This document shows, piece after piece, positions 24,765 to 35,876 of a stretch of 64,000 bases of DNA. Each line of letters starts with the position of its first letter. Position 1 is the stretch's first letter. Under the pieces are notes generated by a model. That model had not been told where the DNA came from, searched no databases, and saw only the letters and a list, made by a program, of their open reading frames with translations. A program made the position numbers and the translations under genes. The DNA is from Mytilus californianus (Eukaryota; Mollusca; Bivalvia; Mytilida; Mytilidae), in NCBI RefSeq assembly GCF_021869535.1, contig NW_026262668.1, positions 135,333,635-135,397,634 on the forward strand, written 5' to 3'.

Positions 24765-25650
24765 CATCACAAACCGGGTGATCTCAGGTGCTCTGGAATG
24801 GAAAGGAGACTCTATTCTACATGTGGCACCCGCCATGTTGCTCGTATAACTACAAACATAGTGAAGTTTCATTTCGTGATATCACATTCGAGGAAAAGTA
24901 ACGACAATTGGAACACATCCGTCGTCATCTGTGAAACAGATATTCCTTAACGGTGAACCAACTCGTGATGACGACCCTGAAATGTTCAAAGGGATGATTT
25001 CAATTTTACCATTTGGAACCCTTGTAATCAGCAACCCTCTACCAGGAAATTATGATAGGAATCACAAGCTCTGGAATATCTTATCAACTCAGAAAGGTAT
25101 ACCCAATATGCAGGCGATGCTCGAATAGTGATACATAGAAATAAAACATTCACAATTTGGAAACTGAAATCATCCCTTTTGTTGTAAAGTTTTGTTCTCA
25201 ACCCACTCTTATTGTCAAAATTCTACATGTAAGTCAAGATACATACTGAACTGTACTAGTGGTATTCTTTATTTCAAGTTCGATGGGATATATGCGTTCA
25301 ATATAGTCACCAAACTTTGAATTTATTTAGGGAGAGGACATCATCTATTTAGCGGAACGTTAATCTAAAGGATTATGCTAGGTTCTCTTTATTACTCTTA
25401 GCTCATGTAAAACACATATGTTATCTATCAAGCAATGAAGCATCTTGACACTGTAAGTTTCAGAGAATGTTTTGTTTGAATCCGAGTGATTTGTTTTTTA
25501 CAAAGTATAATTTATCACTTCCTAAACCAAGATATTTGTATCTACGTTTGCCATTCCTTTTCTTGAAACACAGTTGGAGCCATTCTTTCAATTTGTCTTT
25601 AAGTTCTGCATGGGGAATACTTCTGTAAAGGGAAGTAGAGAATTCAAGTG
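24765..25650 (-). pseudogene. Decayed Penelope-like reverse transcriptase, lineage A (copy b)
   Basis: Read on the minus strand, the pieces come in the right order: SIPHAELKDKLKEW near 25620-25580, GNGKRRYKYLGLG-like and KLYFVKNKS, then IERIYPIELEIKNTT near 25300-25260. These are followed by KLYNKRDDFSFQIVN and ELIRYSRACDSYHNF near 25080, and GRHHELVH near 24970. The catalytic G-P-M-G and Y-x-D-D region is lost or scrambled and stops occur. The plus-strand open frame at 24931-25128 is the shadow of this piece. It ends at the left next to a plus-strand retroelement end. Confidence 0.7.
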
Positions 25651-26077
25651 TGTTTAAATTATTTGCATGATAAAAGAGGCTTAGATTGTATTTACTCTAA
25701 CAGATCCAAATCTGATTCACTAGTAATTTCATTTTGATTTGTTACTCGTTTCTAAATGAGTCTTTCCAGCTTTTAAACTAATAAAAGTCATTAAAATGAC
25801 ACATTTCAATTGAATCATGATGTTGTTCTGTCGTTTTTCTGTATATTCTATCATAATCGCAGGTAACAAAAGTAATAAAATAAAGTCGACTTCTACATAA
25901 AATAAATTAATGATTTAGAGGCACTGATTGATGATATTTTAGTGACTCGTCAATAACAATTTCAAATCATTCGAGACTTATACAGCCTACGAATTTTTGT
26001 ACGATTCCGTTATCGACATTAAAATTTAATTAACTGTATTTCATCTTACCTATATAAAGAATCACATGCAACAAACA
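25651..26077. other. Intergenic sequence left of the LINE
   Basis: No feature recognised. Confidence 0.4.
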
Positions 26078-26090
26078 TTTAAAACATGAT
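26078..26090. repeat. LINE target-site duplication (left)
   Basis: TTTAAAACATGAT, identical to 27383-27395 on the other side of the LINE fragment. Confidence 0.85.
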
Positions 26091-26106
26091 TTGATTTTAA
26101 ACATAT

Positions 26107-26112
26107 TTTATT
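26107..26112 (-). promoter_or_regulatory. LINE polyadenylation signal
   Basis: AATAAA on the minus strand, 16 bases before the LINE 3' terminus. Confidence 0.6.
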
Positions 26113-26493
26113 CAAGATATGAAAAGGATTGAGCAACAGGCACAGCCTATAAAAGCTCTCTCCATATTACATGTGCAAGGTATAATTCAATTATAACAAC
26201 TGTATTTAAAATAATGTAATATAGTGGAACATGCATGCTACTTATGGGCACACACGATCAAATATATGTTTACAGTGTTACTTATTAAATGTAAAGTAAA
26301 TTCAAGTATATAGGCAATTACTCATCATTTATTCAAGTACCTTGAAACATGCAAATATCCTTTATAAGTCATTAGAAATATATATGTATGGCTTGAAAGA
26401 GACACTAGGCTTACTTAGTGGAATCAATGAATTAATGTTGAAGTGCAGGAGAAAAAAAAAAAAAAACTAAATAAAACAAAAATTGAGTAAATT

Positions 26494-27382
26494 TCAAACA
26501 AAACGTTGAGTGTCACCGATATATTTCTGAACAGATTTAAAAATAGCAATATTCATATCATATGAAAATAATCTGTTTCCAAAAAGTAATAATTCAATAT
26601 TAATGTCAACATTATCAGCAATGGAGTAAATGGAATCAAATAGGATCTGTCTTACATCATTGTACTTGGGGCAAATAAAAAAGAAATGTTGGTTATCCTC
26701 AACAGGGTGATTACAGTTTGCACAAAAAGTGTTCTCGGATAAGAATTGAATAAACAAATGAAATTTTAGGTTGCTAGCATTATTTCTGAGTTGACAATGA
26801 CTTATATTAAGTTTCCTTATCCCATAGTTGAAAGGTTTAAATATATCATCAGTCCTATAAAACTTGTCCAGTCCACTTCTAAATATACCCAAACTTGGGG
26901 ATTTTTGTAAACTCAAAGGAAGACTATTCCAAAGTCTTATAGTGGAAGGAATGAAACTATTAAAATAAGAGCTAGTTCTAGCAAGAGGCGGGTGAAAAGT
27001 GTTATTTTCATTCCTCAAAGTATAAGGGGTTTGTCTGGGAAGATATGGCTGGACTAACTCATATAAGTATTCAGGTGGCATCCCATTTAATATTTTATAG
27101 AATAGTATAAGCTTATGTTTATTACGTCTATTCTCCAGAGTTTCTAAAGCTAATTCAATATAAAGTTTTTGTCTTGAGGAATTACGTCGTAATCCTGTAA
27201 TAATTCTAGCAGCTTCTATTTGGATATTTTCAAAAAGCTCAGACTCGTGCTGGGAGCAATTGCCCCAAACAACATCACCATACTCTAATATGGGTCTAAT
27301 AAAAGCATAATAAATACGTATAAGTGAACTCCTATCTAATAAATGTTTAACTTGACGAAGGACAGATAGACGAGAGCATGCT
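26494..27382 (-). pseudogene. C-terminal fragment of LINE ORF2 (reverse transcriptase)
   Basis: About 296 uninterrupted codons cover only the part after the reverse transcriptase catalytic core. The frame opens with KACSRLSVLRQVKHLLDRSS and IYYAFIRPILEYGDVVWG, the thumb-side motif common to jockey/CR1-type LINEs. Towards the end is a Cys-His knuckle CANCNHPVEDNQHFFFIC (C-x2-C-x8-H-x4-C), then LLFGN and the C-terminus. The frame continues upstream into flanking DNA to an ATG at 27457-27459, adding about 25 unrelated residues. The endonuclease and catalytic domains are missing, so it cannot move itself. The clade is tentative. Confidence 0.8.
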
Positions 27383-27395
27383 TTTAAAACATGAT
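27383..27395. repeat. LINE target-site duplication (right)
   Basis: TTTAAAACATGAT, matching 26078-26090 without mismatch. Confidence 0.85.
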
Positions 27396-27599
27396 ATACT
27401 GCATACAAGTATAAAAGAGAGAAACATATATTCTTTAAATAAATAAACAAAATATGCAAAGTTCATTATTCTGTAACAGACAGAACATGTCAATGATTGT
27501 TTCTCCTAGTTGAAATGTAAAAGCATGTTTTTGAAACAAAATGACATATATTCTTATCTTCTAAAAGATAATAATTTGGGTTTTTTTTCCTTATCGGGA

Positions 27600-27770
27600 A
27601 ATTTAGAAAGACATAGAAGATACCAAGGAGTCCAATAAAAAGAAAAGACACTTTGGTCAAAGAGAAAAACAACATAACAAAACAGTAGACAGACAACTAA
27701 AGATTAACCAACACGAAGTCCACAAAAAACCGATAAACTCTGTTTTCTGGACGTTTCAAAAGATTTTGGC
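27600..27770 (-). repeat. Lineage A 3'-end fragment
   Basis: GAAGATACCAAGGAGTCCAAT, then CAACTAAAGATTAACCAACA and CGAAGTCCACAAAAAACC match the end of the lineage A family at 33139-33290. The open frame at 27490-27696 overlaps it and is not a gene. Confidence 0.5.
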
Positions 27771-28590
27771 ATTCAATTCGCATTTTTTTGCAAACTGTAT
27801 CGACAGGACTCTGCAAACCTACATCCCACAGAATTATTGTGTTTTCTATTGCACCATACATAGAAAACAAACGCGTAATGTTCGACTGAATCGATATAGA
27901 TTATAAATAAATTTTGTTCCATATATTGCCACATGAATCCCGTTATACGTAGTAATTTTTAGGTGTTTCCATTGCAAAGGTTGATTCTATTATTTGACGG
28001 TTTGCATTCAAACATGTTAAAAAAGGTTATTGCTGTAAATGTGTACTTGACTTTCTTTAAATATTTCTTAAATTTTTATTTGTACTTATTGAATTGTACA
28101 AAATAGAATATGCGCATCTACAGTACTATATGTACAGTTTTTCTTCCTTTTTTCAGACATCATATAAAAGAGGCGAAAGATACCAAATGGATATTAAAAC
28201 TCATAAGTCGAAAACAAACTGACAATGCAATATAGTGGTTATATAGCTTTTTATATCTTGTTCTTTGTTTTAAAGATCGTGCAGGCTGTTGACCATTGTT
28301 CAAGTGAAAAGTAACAACTTCTATTCAAAATGTCTGTTCACTTGATGTAAGCAGGTTTCTTTTACTCTATTATTTGGGTTATTATGTTAAAAACCTACAT
28401 CCAAAAATGTTTCTGTTCTGTATCATTGAGTCATTATAGAAAAGAAAGGTTCTTCTGTAGGCCTGTGTATTTCAAAAATTTCAAGTGTGATTATATCAAA
28501 ACAGAAAACAGAAGAAATCAGGTCTCTGATACTAAGATATAAAGCAGTTCACATCCAACATCCAACAAATTAAGGATAAAGCTGTCATTA
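27771..28590. other. Intergenic sequence with a short retroelement end
   Basis: Unremarkable apart from 28155-28230 (−), which carries GAGGCGAAAGATACCAAATG, CTCATAAGTCGAAAACAAAC and TGACAATGC, another lineage A 3' end. Confidence 0.45.
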
Positions 28591-28870
28591 ACAGTCAGAG
28601 AAAAGCATGTCATTGTGCAATCCCAAAATATAGGTATCGACAGATTGAAGGACCGTGAGTGTACATGTGTGTGTAAGTTTATTTAAAGAATCGATAAGTT
28701 TACCAGGATCGTACCTTAATTTACGGGTTCGATAAACAACATGACATGTAACATTTAGGATGTTCTATCCCGTTTGTAATAGTTTTCTCCAGGTACAGCC
28801 AAACTTCCTAACTTAATCTTTGTATCTATGAAAGAATTTGAAGTGAAAAGATTCGCCACAAAAGTTTGGA
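28591..28870 (-). pseudogene. Penelope-like element, lineage B fragment (copy 3)
   Basis: The segment GTTTTCTCCAGGTACAGCCA then AATCTTTGTATCTATG matches the minus-strand copy at 46436-46485, which encodes the GCTCRK region of lineage B. The left part (GTCATTGTGCAATCCCAAAA, TATCGACAG) matches the 3' UTR of that copy. Material between has been lost or scrambled. Confidence 0.6.
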
Positions 28871-29924
28871 GAGTAAAGAAATAATTACGATAAATGGAAC
28901 CGAACAAGAATATGGAGAAGGAATGTAATTAACTTTCTTCATCACCATTGGAAATAGGGTGCTTAAAAATTGTAGACTGCACTTTGCACAGACACTTCTC
29001 AATTAAAAGTTGAAGAATGAACACGAATTGACACAATGCGCTAGCCAAAACTTCTCAATGTAAGAAACCATATGACACTCGTGTGAACAATGATCTGTTT
29101 GAAAATGTTTGGTTATTCAGAACGTCTTATTATGAATATGTTTTAAAGTATAGACACAAAAACAGAGCAGTGATAGAATTGTAGAATCAGTATAAATCTG
29201 TCTTTTCAAGTAATGAATAGGGCATTTGTGGCTACTAACAATACGAAAAAATATATTATGCATGATTAATATCAAAACTTTTTCTCAACACGGAAGAAAA
29301 CATTTCAAAACAAATGAAAACTAATAATATCTTTACAATAAATGAATTCATAGTCTCGGTAAAGTCATGATTTATAACAAAACATAGATTATATTAAAAA
29401 CTTATTGTCCTTTTAGGAGATATGGTAAATTCTATTTGACATAAAATAGAAATAGAAATCGGTTTCTAAATTCTAATCTATTTTAATTAGATAGGCAATC
29501 ATTTTATAACTGTCTTAGAGCACGAATAAGATATAACAGTTAACCAAAGAAACGATGTATAGTATAGGACTCCATCACTAAAATGAGTAAATATTGTCCG
29601 AGCTAATATACATATCCTCCATTCCACCTAGAAAAAAAGTATTATACAATGTTTAAAAAATTCAAGTGTTCTTTATCATTGAGTCGTTTGGTGAATATGG
29701 CATTTTGTAAATGTGATGCCTCCAAAGCTCTTGTCGTAATTTAAGATCATAGGGAACACTCAAACACAAAATGTGAAAGCCAAAACAAAAACACTGAAAC
29801 ATTTGAAAGGTATATGACCAAAATGGGAAAAATGAAAATAGCCATATTCACCTATCGTCAACTTTGCCTGAGAAAGTTGGACTAATCAACAGAGAATTTA
29901 AGAAACAGTTTACGTATATATGGT
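28871..29924. other. Intergenic sequence
   Basis: AT-rich. 29500-29680 looks weakly like 58090-58230 (both have an AGAGCA.GAAT..ATAACAG stretch and later AAAAAATTCAA), perhaps an old dispersed repeat. No gene seen. Confidence 0.35.
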
Positions 29925-30213
29925 TCTCAATGCTCTTCAACTTCTCACTTTATTTGGCCTTTTTCACTTTGTTGATTTGAGCGTCACGTGGCAAGTCCCT
30001 AGTCAGGATCCTATTATTCAGTGGTTGTTGTTGGTTGCCTTCTTCATAATTGTTTTTCGTTTATTTTGTTATAAATCAAGCCGTTTTCTTTTCTCGTTTA
30101 AATGTCTGGTCCTTTTATAGCTGACTATACGGTATGTGTTTTGCTTTTTGTTGAATATCGCGCAGTGACCCTTATTTGCTAAAATCCAGTTTATTTGGAC
30201 TCAGTTTGATCAT
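29925..30213 (+). repeat. Retroelement 3'-end body leading into a minisatellite
   Basis: 29925-29995 carries CTCAATGCTCTTCAACTTCT and GAGCGTCAC, a piece of the dispersed CACTGCTGGTGGAC-type family. 29997-30213 carries AGTCAGGATCCTATTATTCA, TTATAGCTGACTATACGG and GCGCAGTGACCC, a diverged copy of the retroelement ends that finish in GTTGTCTCATTGGCAATCAT. Its terminal 33 bases are expanded into the following array. Confidence 0.6.
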
Positions 30214-31465
30214 GATAGTTGTCTCATTGCCAATTATATCACATCTGATAGTTGTCTCATTGCCAATTATACCCCATCTGATAGTTGTCTCATTGCCAAT
30301 TATAACACATCTGATAGTTGTCTCATTGCCAATTATATCACATATGATAGTTGTCTCATTGCCAATTATACCCCATCTGATAGTTGTCTCATTGCCAATT
30401 ATACCACATCTGATAGTTGTCTCATTGCTAATTATATCACATCTGATAGTTGTCTCATTGCCAATTATACCCCATCTGATAGTTGTCTCATTGCCAATTA
30501 TACCACATCGGATAGTTGTCTCATTGCCAATTATACCCCATCGGATAGTTGTCTCATTGCCAATTATACCCCATCTGATAGTTGTCTCATTGCCAATTAT
30601 ACCCCATCTGATAGTTGTCTCATTGCCAATTATACCCCATCTAATAGTTGTCTCATTGCCAATTATACCACATCTGATAGTTTTCTCATTGCCAATTATA
30701 TCACATCTGATAGTTGTCTCATTGCCAATTATACCACATCTGATAGTTGTCTTATTGCCAATTATACCACATCTGATCGTTGTCTCATTGCCAATTATAC
30801 CCCATCTGATAGTTGTCTCATTGCCAATTATACCACATCTGATAGTTTTCTCATTGCCAATTATATCACATCTGATAGTTGTCTCATTGCCAATTATACC
30901 ACATCTGATAGTTGTCTTATTGCCAATTATACCACATCTGATAGTTGTCTCATTGCCAATTATATCACATCTGATAGTTGTCTCATTAGCAATCATACCA
31001 CATCTGATAGTTGTCTCATTGCCAATTATATCACATCTGATAGTTGTCTCATTAGCAATTAAATCACATCTGATAATTATCTTAATGCTAATTATACCAC
31101 ATCTGATAGTTGTCTCATTAGCAATTTAATCACATCTGCTAATTATCTCAATGCTAATTATACCACATCTGATAGTTGTCTCATTGCCAATTATACACCA
31201 TCTGATAGTTGTCTCATTGCCAATTATACCCCATCTAATAGTTGTCTCATTGCCAATTATACCCCATCTGATAGTTGTCTCATTGCCAATTATACCCCAT
31301 CTGATAGTTGTCTCATTGCCAATTATACCCCATCTGATAGTTGTCTCACTGCCAATTATACCCCATCTAATAGTTGTCTCATTGCAAATTATACCAAATC
31401 TGATAGTTGTATCATTGCCAATTTAATCACATCTGACAGTTGTCTCATTGGCAATCATACCACTC
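30214..31465. repeat. 33-bp minisatellite, about 38 copies
   Basis: The unit is GATAGTTGTCTCATTGCCAA followed by TTATACCACATCT, with variants CCCCATCT, ATCACATCT and GTTTTCTC. The unit equals the terminal 33 bases of the dispersed retroelement end. The last unit (GACAGTTGTCTCATTGGCAA, TCATACCAC) is closest to the dispersed form. Because 33 is a multiple of 3, open frames persist on both strands with 11-residue repeats. I treat these as artefacts. Confidence 0.95.
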
Positions 31466-33138
31466 ATCCTTATTTTATAATTGGATCTACCTTTGCCATT
31501 TTTTATGAAACAAATATGGACTTTTTTTTACAACATGCCTTTCAAATTACGAAACAGTAATGCGTTTATAAATCGGTTATATTATAGTTAATGCATATAT
31601 GTTTTGTCGTATAACACAACAAGGGCTTTGAATATTGACCAAACCTTAAACTTTGCATTATCTGACTTGTATTGGGTAAACAAATATTATTTCATAGCAT
31701 CATAACATCAAATAGGTATATGAAGGTCGAATATTTGATACTTCTGTTCGAAGATCGTGATCTTGTTTGTATGTATTCTACAGAATTGTTCTTGTTCCTC
31801 ATTTGTGTCACCGCCTTAAGAGATGCTAGTTTTTACTCTAATTCTAAGGTAAACAAATTAAAATAAAATTAGCGTATATTTGCCTTTAACAGCGTGGGTT
31901 TCATATTTCGTAATTTGAAAAAGCACTTTTGTTATTCAATTAGTTACTATAGTTCCCACCTGATGTTGCCAAATGAATACACGTCTACAATAATCGTACT
32001 GTAGTATAAAGTATAATATGTCACTGTCTTGATATCGTTTTTAAATAAATGCTACACCCAAAAGATAAGCAATAAAAAATCTAAACATTTCATGACATTC
32101 TTTCTTTTTAGTTAATTAGTATTTTGTCCTCTCGGAATATAGAATTGACAAAATTTCAAAATACAAAGAATTATTTTTATGCTCTTGTATTTTGAGAAAG
32201 GAACTATGTTATTATATTACAGATTTTTATTATCCTTTAATAGAGTTTACTTGCACGCACTGAAATACAGAACTTCATATTATGGGAAATGTATAAACAT
32301 TATCAAAGAAAGCCTTAATGGAGATGAAATATTTATTATTATATTGGCCTAAATATTATTAAGTTTGTGATGTTGTGACCTTGATCCATTTTTAACTTAT
32401 CTTTTTTATGACAAGATCATTTAAAATGTAGTTTTAGTACAGACACAAACTGTATTTGAAGTGGAAGTATTAAGCAATTGATAGGTTAATTCATATTTTT
32501 ACATTGTGTATATCTAATACATGTTTATCTATTCACCGCCTTTTCTCTTTTTATAATTCTAAATCCTGTTTTGTTAAAAAAAAAAGATTGTGAAAGATAA
32601 GGATCGGCAAATTATCGATCTAATGACAATATATTGCCATTATAAAAAAAAAAAATTGGATGCATATTTAGTGATTCCGTCGTTCAGGTTACCTCCGACG
32701 TTTAATATTTTTAATTTTTCATATTTGTTGGTCCCTAGTATACCCGATGAAGATATTGTTTTTTGTATTTGAAGATTATTCAAGAAACACGTCTTGTCCA
32801 CATGATTACCATATCATACGGTCCCGAACGCACAATCACCAAGACACCAGCACTTTAGTATGGCATGACTCAAATATAATAATTCTCTTTACAATTTTAG
32901 AACAAACTGTGTGCAATTTTATTAAAACCCATCCCCAAGACGAACTTGACCTCACACAGCTCTTCTATCTAGATCCTCAAGAGTTTTATCTGTTTCGTTT
33001 TCCGATGATTTTGTTTCCAATAAACCTGATGTCAATTATTCTAGAAACCCGTGCTAACACAATGATACCTCATATCATATCCTCCTTTTTTGACCAAAAT
33101 ATCTATCTTCAAAATACATAAAACACTTAATTAAAAAC
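31466..33138. other. Intergenic sequence
   Basis: A short stretch at 31490-31530 (CCTTTGCCATTTTTTATGAA, ACAAATATGGA) resembles the same region of lineage A copies a and b on the minus strand. The open frame at 32747-33121 (about 124 codons) has no domain I recognise and no splice context. No gene is supported. Confidence 0.35.
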
Positions 33139-33565
33139 GAGGGACGAAAGATACCAGAGGGACAGTCAAACTCATAGATCGAAAACAAACTGACAACGCC
33201 ATGGCCAAAAATAAAAAGACAAACAGACAAATAATAGTGCAGATGACACAACATAGAAAACTAAAGACTAAGCAACACGAACCCCACCAAAAACTGGGGG
33301 TGATCTCAGGTGCTCCGGAAGGGTAAGCAGATCCTGCTCCACATGTGGCACCCGTCGTGCTGCTTATGTTATTACAAATCCGGTAAATAGTCTAATTCGG
33401 TAAGTCACATTCGTGAAAAGGGAAGGGTATTGTAGTTACGAAATAAGGAACATATCCGATATCATCTGTGAAACGGTTATTCCATAACAGTCAACCAACT
33501 CGTGATGGCGTCCGTAAAATTTACGAAGGGATGATTTCAACTTCACCATTTAATTAAACTAAGGC
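33139..33565 (-). pseudogene. Lineage A 3' region with last reverse transcriptase codons (copy c)
   Basis: The best-preserved lineage A tail here. On the minus strand the right part (33400-33565) corresponds to the stretch encoding KLKSSL..GRHHELV in copy b. Then come TGCCACATGTGGAGCAGGAT, GCACCTGAGATCACCCCCAG, TTTAGTTTTCTATGTTGTGT and finally TGTCCCTCTGGTATCTTTCG. It is the reference for the short ends at 7036, 14425, 27600 and 28155 and for the 37-bp minisatellite. Confidence 0.65.
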
Positions 33566-34300
33566 AATGGAAACTCTATCTTAAAGGAAACGATCATGTT
33601 TCTGAAAACGTCTTCATGTTCTGGCAACAAACAATTGGAAAATGACAACATGGCCTTAATGACAAATTTAAAGTTCAATCAATAAAGGATACATACAAAC
33701 ATGCGAATATCAAAATCTAGGTCAAGTTTACTGTTCCTAAGGGAATCGCAACCCCAGAGTTTGTAAAATTGTACAAATATCACTAGCGGCCGAGTTCAAC
33801 AAAGTCTTTTGATAAAATTTGCAATGTGTCTCAACAGAATTTACCATGCAATCAGAAAGAAAAGATATCAAGGAGTCAATCAAAACACAAAAGTAAAATT
33901 AAAACAAACAGTACTGTTGACGAACATTATTTTTTCAAATTCACTTTGAAATATTTGACATCAATAAATATTCCTCAATTAATGAAAGCTACATTGTTTA
34001 ATCCGATTTGAGTTTACAATTCTACAAATAATTCCTGTTTGATATATATTATATGAAAAACAAATTGTCTGAGATAATGTCATAAATATTTGATTTCTTG
34101 TCTTAAAACCATAATGACATTGTTGATGAGAAATCATGTTAGCGAACGATTGGGAACTTAATTATATTGGTATTGTTAAGCTGTCCATACCGTTTTAGTA
34201 CATACTTGTTTTGGTAAGAAATGCAATTCATTATTTTCAAAAGATGTCAATAAATACATATTTTTTTTTTAATTATTTGTGGAATTATCACTGTCCCAGA
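33566..34300. other. Intergenic sequence
   Basis: Nothing recognised. The open frame at 33826-34011 has no recognisable domain. Confidence 0.4.
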
Positions 34301-34493
34301 TTAGGGGAGGGTTGAGTGCTCACAAACATATTTAACCCCGCCACATTCTGTATTTGCCTGTACCAAGTCAGGAGCATGTAGTTCAGTGGTTTTCGTTGGT
34401 TCATGTTTGTCATAATTGTTTTTCGTAAATTGTTTTGTTATAAATTAGGCCGTTAGTTTTTTCAATTGAATTGTTTCATGTTTTCCATGTCGG
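34301..34493 (+). repeat. Retroelement 3'-end body
   Basis: GGGGAGGGTTGAGTGCTCAC, TTTAACCCCGCCACATT, AAGTCAGGAGCATGTAGTTC and TTATAAATTAGGCCGTTAG are in the order seen in dispersed retroelement tails, as at 29997-30110. It stops at GTCGGGG, where the 45-bp array starts. Confidence 0.55.
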
Positions 34494-34704
34494 GGACTAT
34501 TGTTTTGTCTTTTCTTTGTTTTATGTGTAGTATATAGTGGACTATTGTTTTGTATTTTCTTTGTTTTATGTGTAGTATATAGTGGACTATTGTTTTGTAT
34601 TTTCTTTGTTTTATGTGTAGTATATAGTGGACTATTGTTTTGTAATTTCTTTGTTTCATGTGTAGTAAATAATGGACTATTGTTTTGTCTTTTCGTTGTT
34701 TTTT
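34494..34704. repeat. 45-bp tandem repeat, about 4.7 copies
   Basis: The unit is GGACTATTGTTTTGTATTTT followed by CTTTGTTTTATGTGTAGTATATAGT. 45 is a multiple of 3, so frames stay open on both strands (15-residue repeats), which I regard as artefact. The unit partly resembles TTTTATAGCTGACTATACGG and TATGTGTTTTGC of the element at 30113-30150. Confidence 0.9.
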
Positions 34705-34971
34705 AATATATCAATGGTGTTGTCCGTTTTTAGTCAACTAATAATTAATAATTCCCATTTTGTGTATTCTCACTTTTTATGGATGCATGATTATAATGTT
34801 GTTATCCCAAAGTCTTTTGAAATTTTATTCTATGCTTTTAAAAAATGTATATTAGATTAAGCCTTATAAAAACCTACACATTTTTCCAACTTCATTCAGT
34901 GATTTCAACTTTGAAATTAATGCAAAATAGTTCGATTAGAATACACATAGGAGTCGTTCAATGTTCTATAC
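34705..34971. other. Sequence between two arrays
   Basis: No feature recognised. Confidence 0.4.
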
Positions 34972-35876
34972 AACATCATTGATGACATTACTATATGATT
35001 GTCCATATAACATAACTGATGACATTACTATATGATTGTCCATATAACATCATTGATGACATTACTATATGATTGTCCATATAACATCATTGATGACATT
35101 ACTATATGATTGTCCATATAACATCATTGATGACATTACTATATGATTGTCCATATAACATCATTGATGACATTACTATATGATTGTCCATATAACATAA
35201 CTGATGACATTACTATATGATTGTCCATATAACATAACTGATGACATTACTATATGATTGTCCATATAACATCATTGATGACATTACTATATGATTGTCC
35301 ATATAGCATCATTCATGACATTACTATATGATTGTCCATATAACATAACTGATGACATTACTATATGATTGTCCATATAGCATCATTCATGACATTACTA
35401 TATGATTGTCCATATAACATCATTGATGACATTACTATATGATTGTCCATATAACATCATTGATGACATTACTATATGATTGTCCATATAACATCATTGA
35501 TGACATTACTATATGATTGTCCATATAACATCATTGATGACATTACTATATAATTGTCCATATAGCATCATTGATGACATTACTATATGATTGTCCATAT
35601 AACATCATTGATGACATTACTATATGATTGTCCATATAACATCATTGATGACATTACTATATGATTGTCCATATAACATCATTGATGACATTCATATAAC
35701 ATCATTGATGACATTACTATATGATTGTCCATATAACATCATTGATGACATTACTATATGATTGTCCATATAACATCATTGATGACATTACTATATTATT
35801 GTCCATATAACATCATTGATGACATTACTATATGATTGTCCATATAACATGATTGATGACATTAATATATTATTGA
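34972..35876. repeat. 37-bp minisatellite, about 24 copies
   Basis: The unit is CATCATTGATGACATTACTA followed by TATGATTGTCCATATAA, with CATAACTGATGAC and TAGCATCATTCATGAC variants. One unit near 35690 is internally deleted. I find no dispersed source for this unit in the window. Confidence 0.95.

Larger units (their letters stand above)
26091..27382 (-). mobile_element. 5'-truncated jockey-like LINE
   Basis: A 1292-base insertion bounded by perfect 13-base direct repeats. Protein similarity to non-LTR reverse transcriptases starts exactly at the right boundary (KACSRLSVLRQ), so the duplication marks the true edges and the element is 5'-truncated as LINE copies usually are. The 3' end on the minus strand carries AATAAA 16 bases before the terminus and has no poly-A tail. 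The perfect duplication and undamaged frame suggest a recent insertion. Confidence 0.85.

Noticed and set aside
26452..26466. A run as the LINE poly-A tail
   Set aside because: The A run is on the plus strand, while the element is on the minus strand, and it lies inside the element between the stop codon and the true 3' end.
30172..31426. Open frames of 274 and 317 codons on opposite strands
   Set aside because: They are the 33-bp minisatellite, whose unit derives from a retroelement end, and lack any other coding sign.
32747..33121. A 124-codon frame as a possible gene
   Set aside because: No family resemblance, no splice or promoter context, and it runs up to a retroelement tail.
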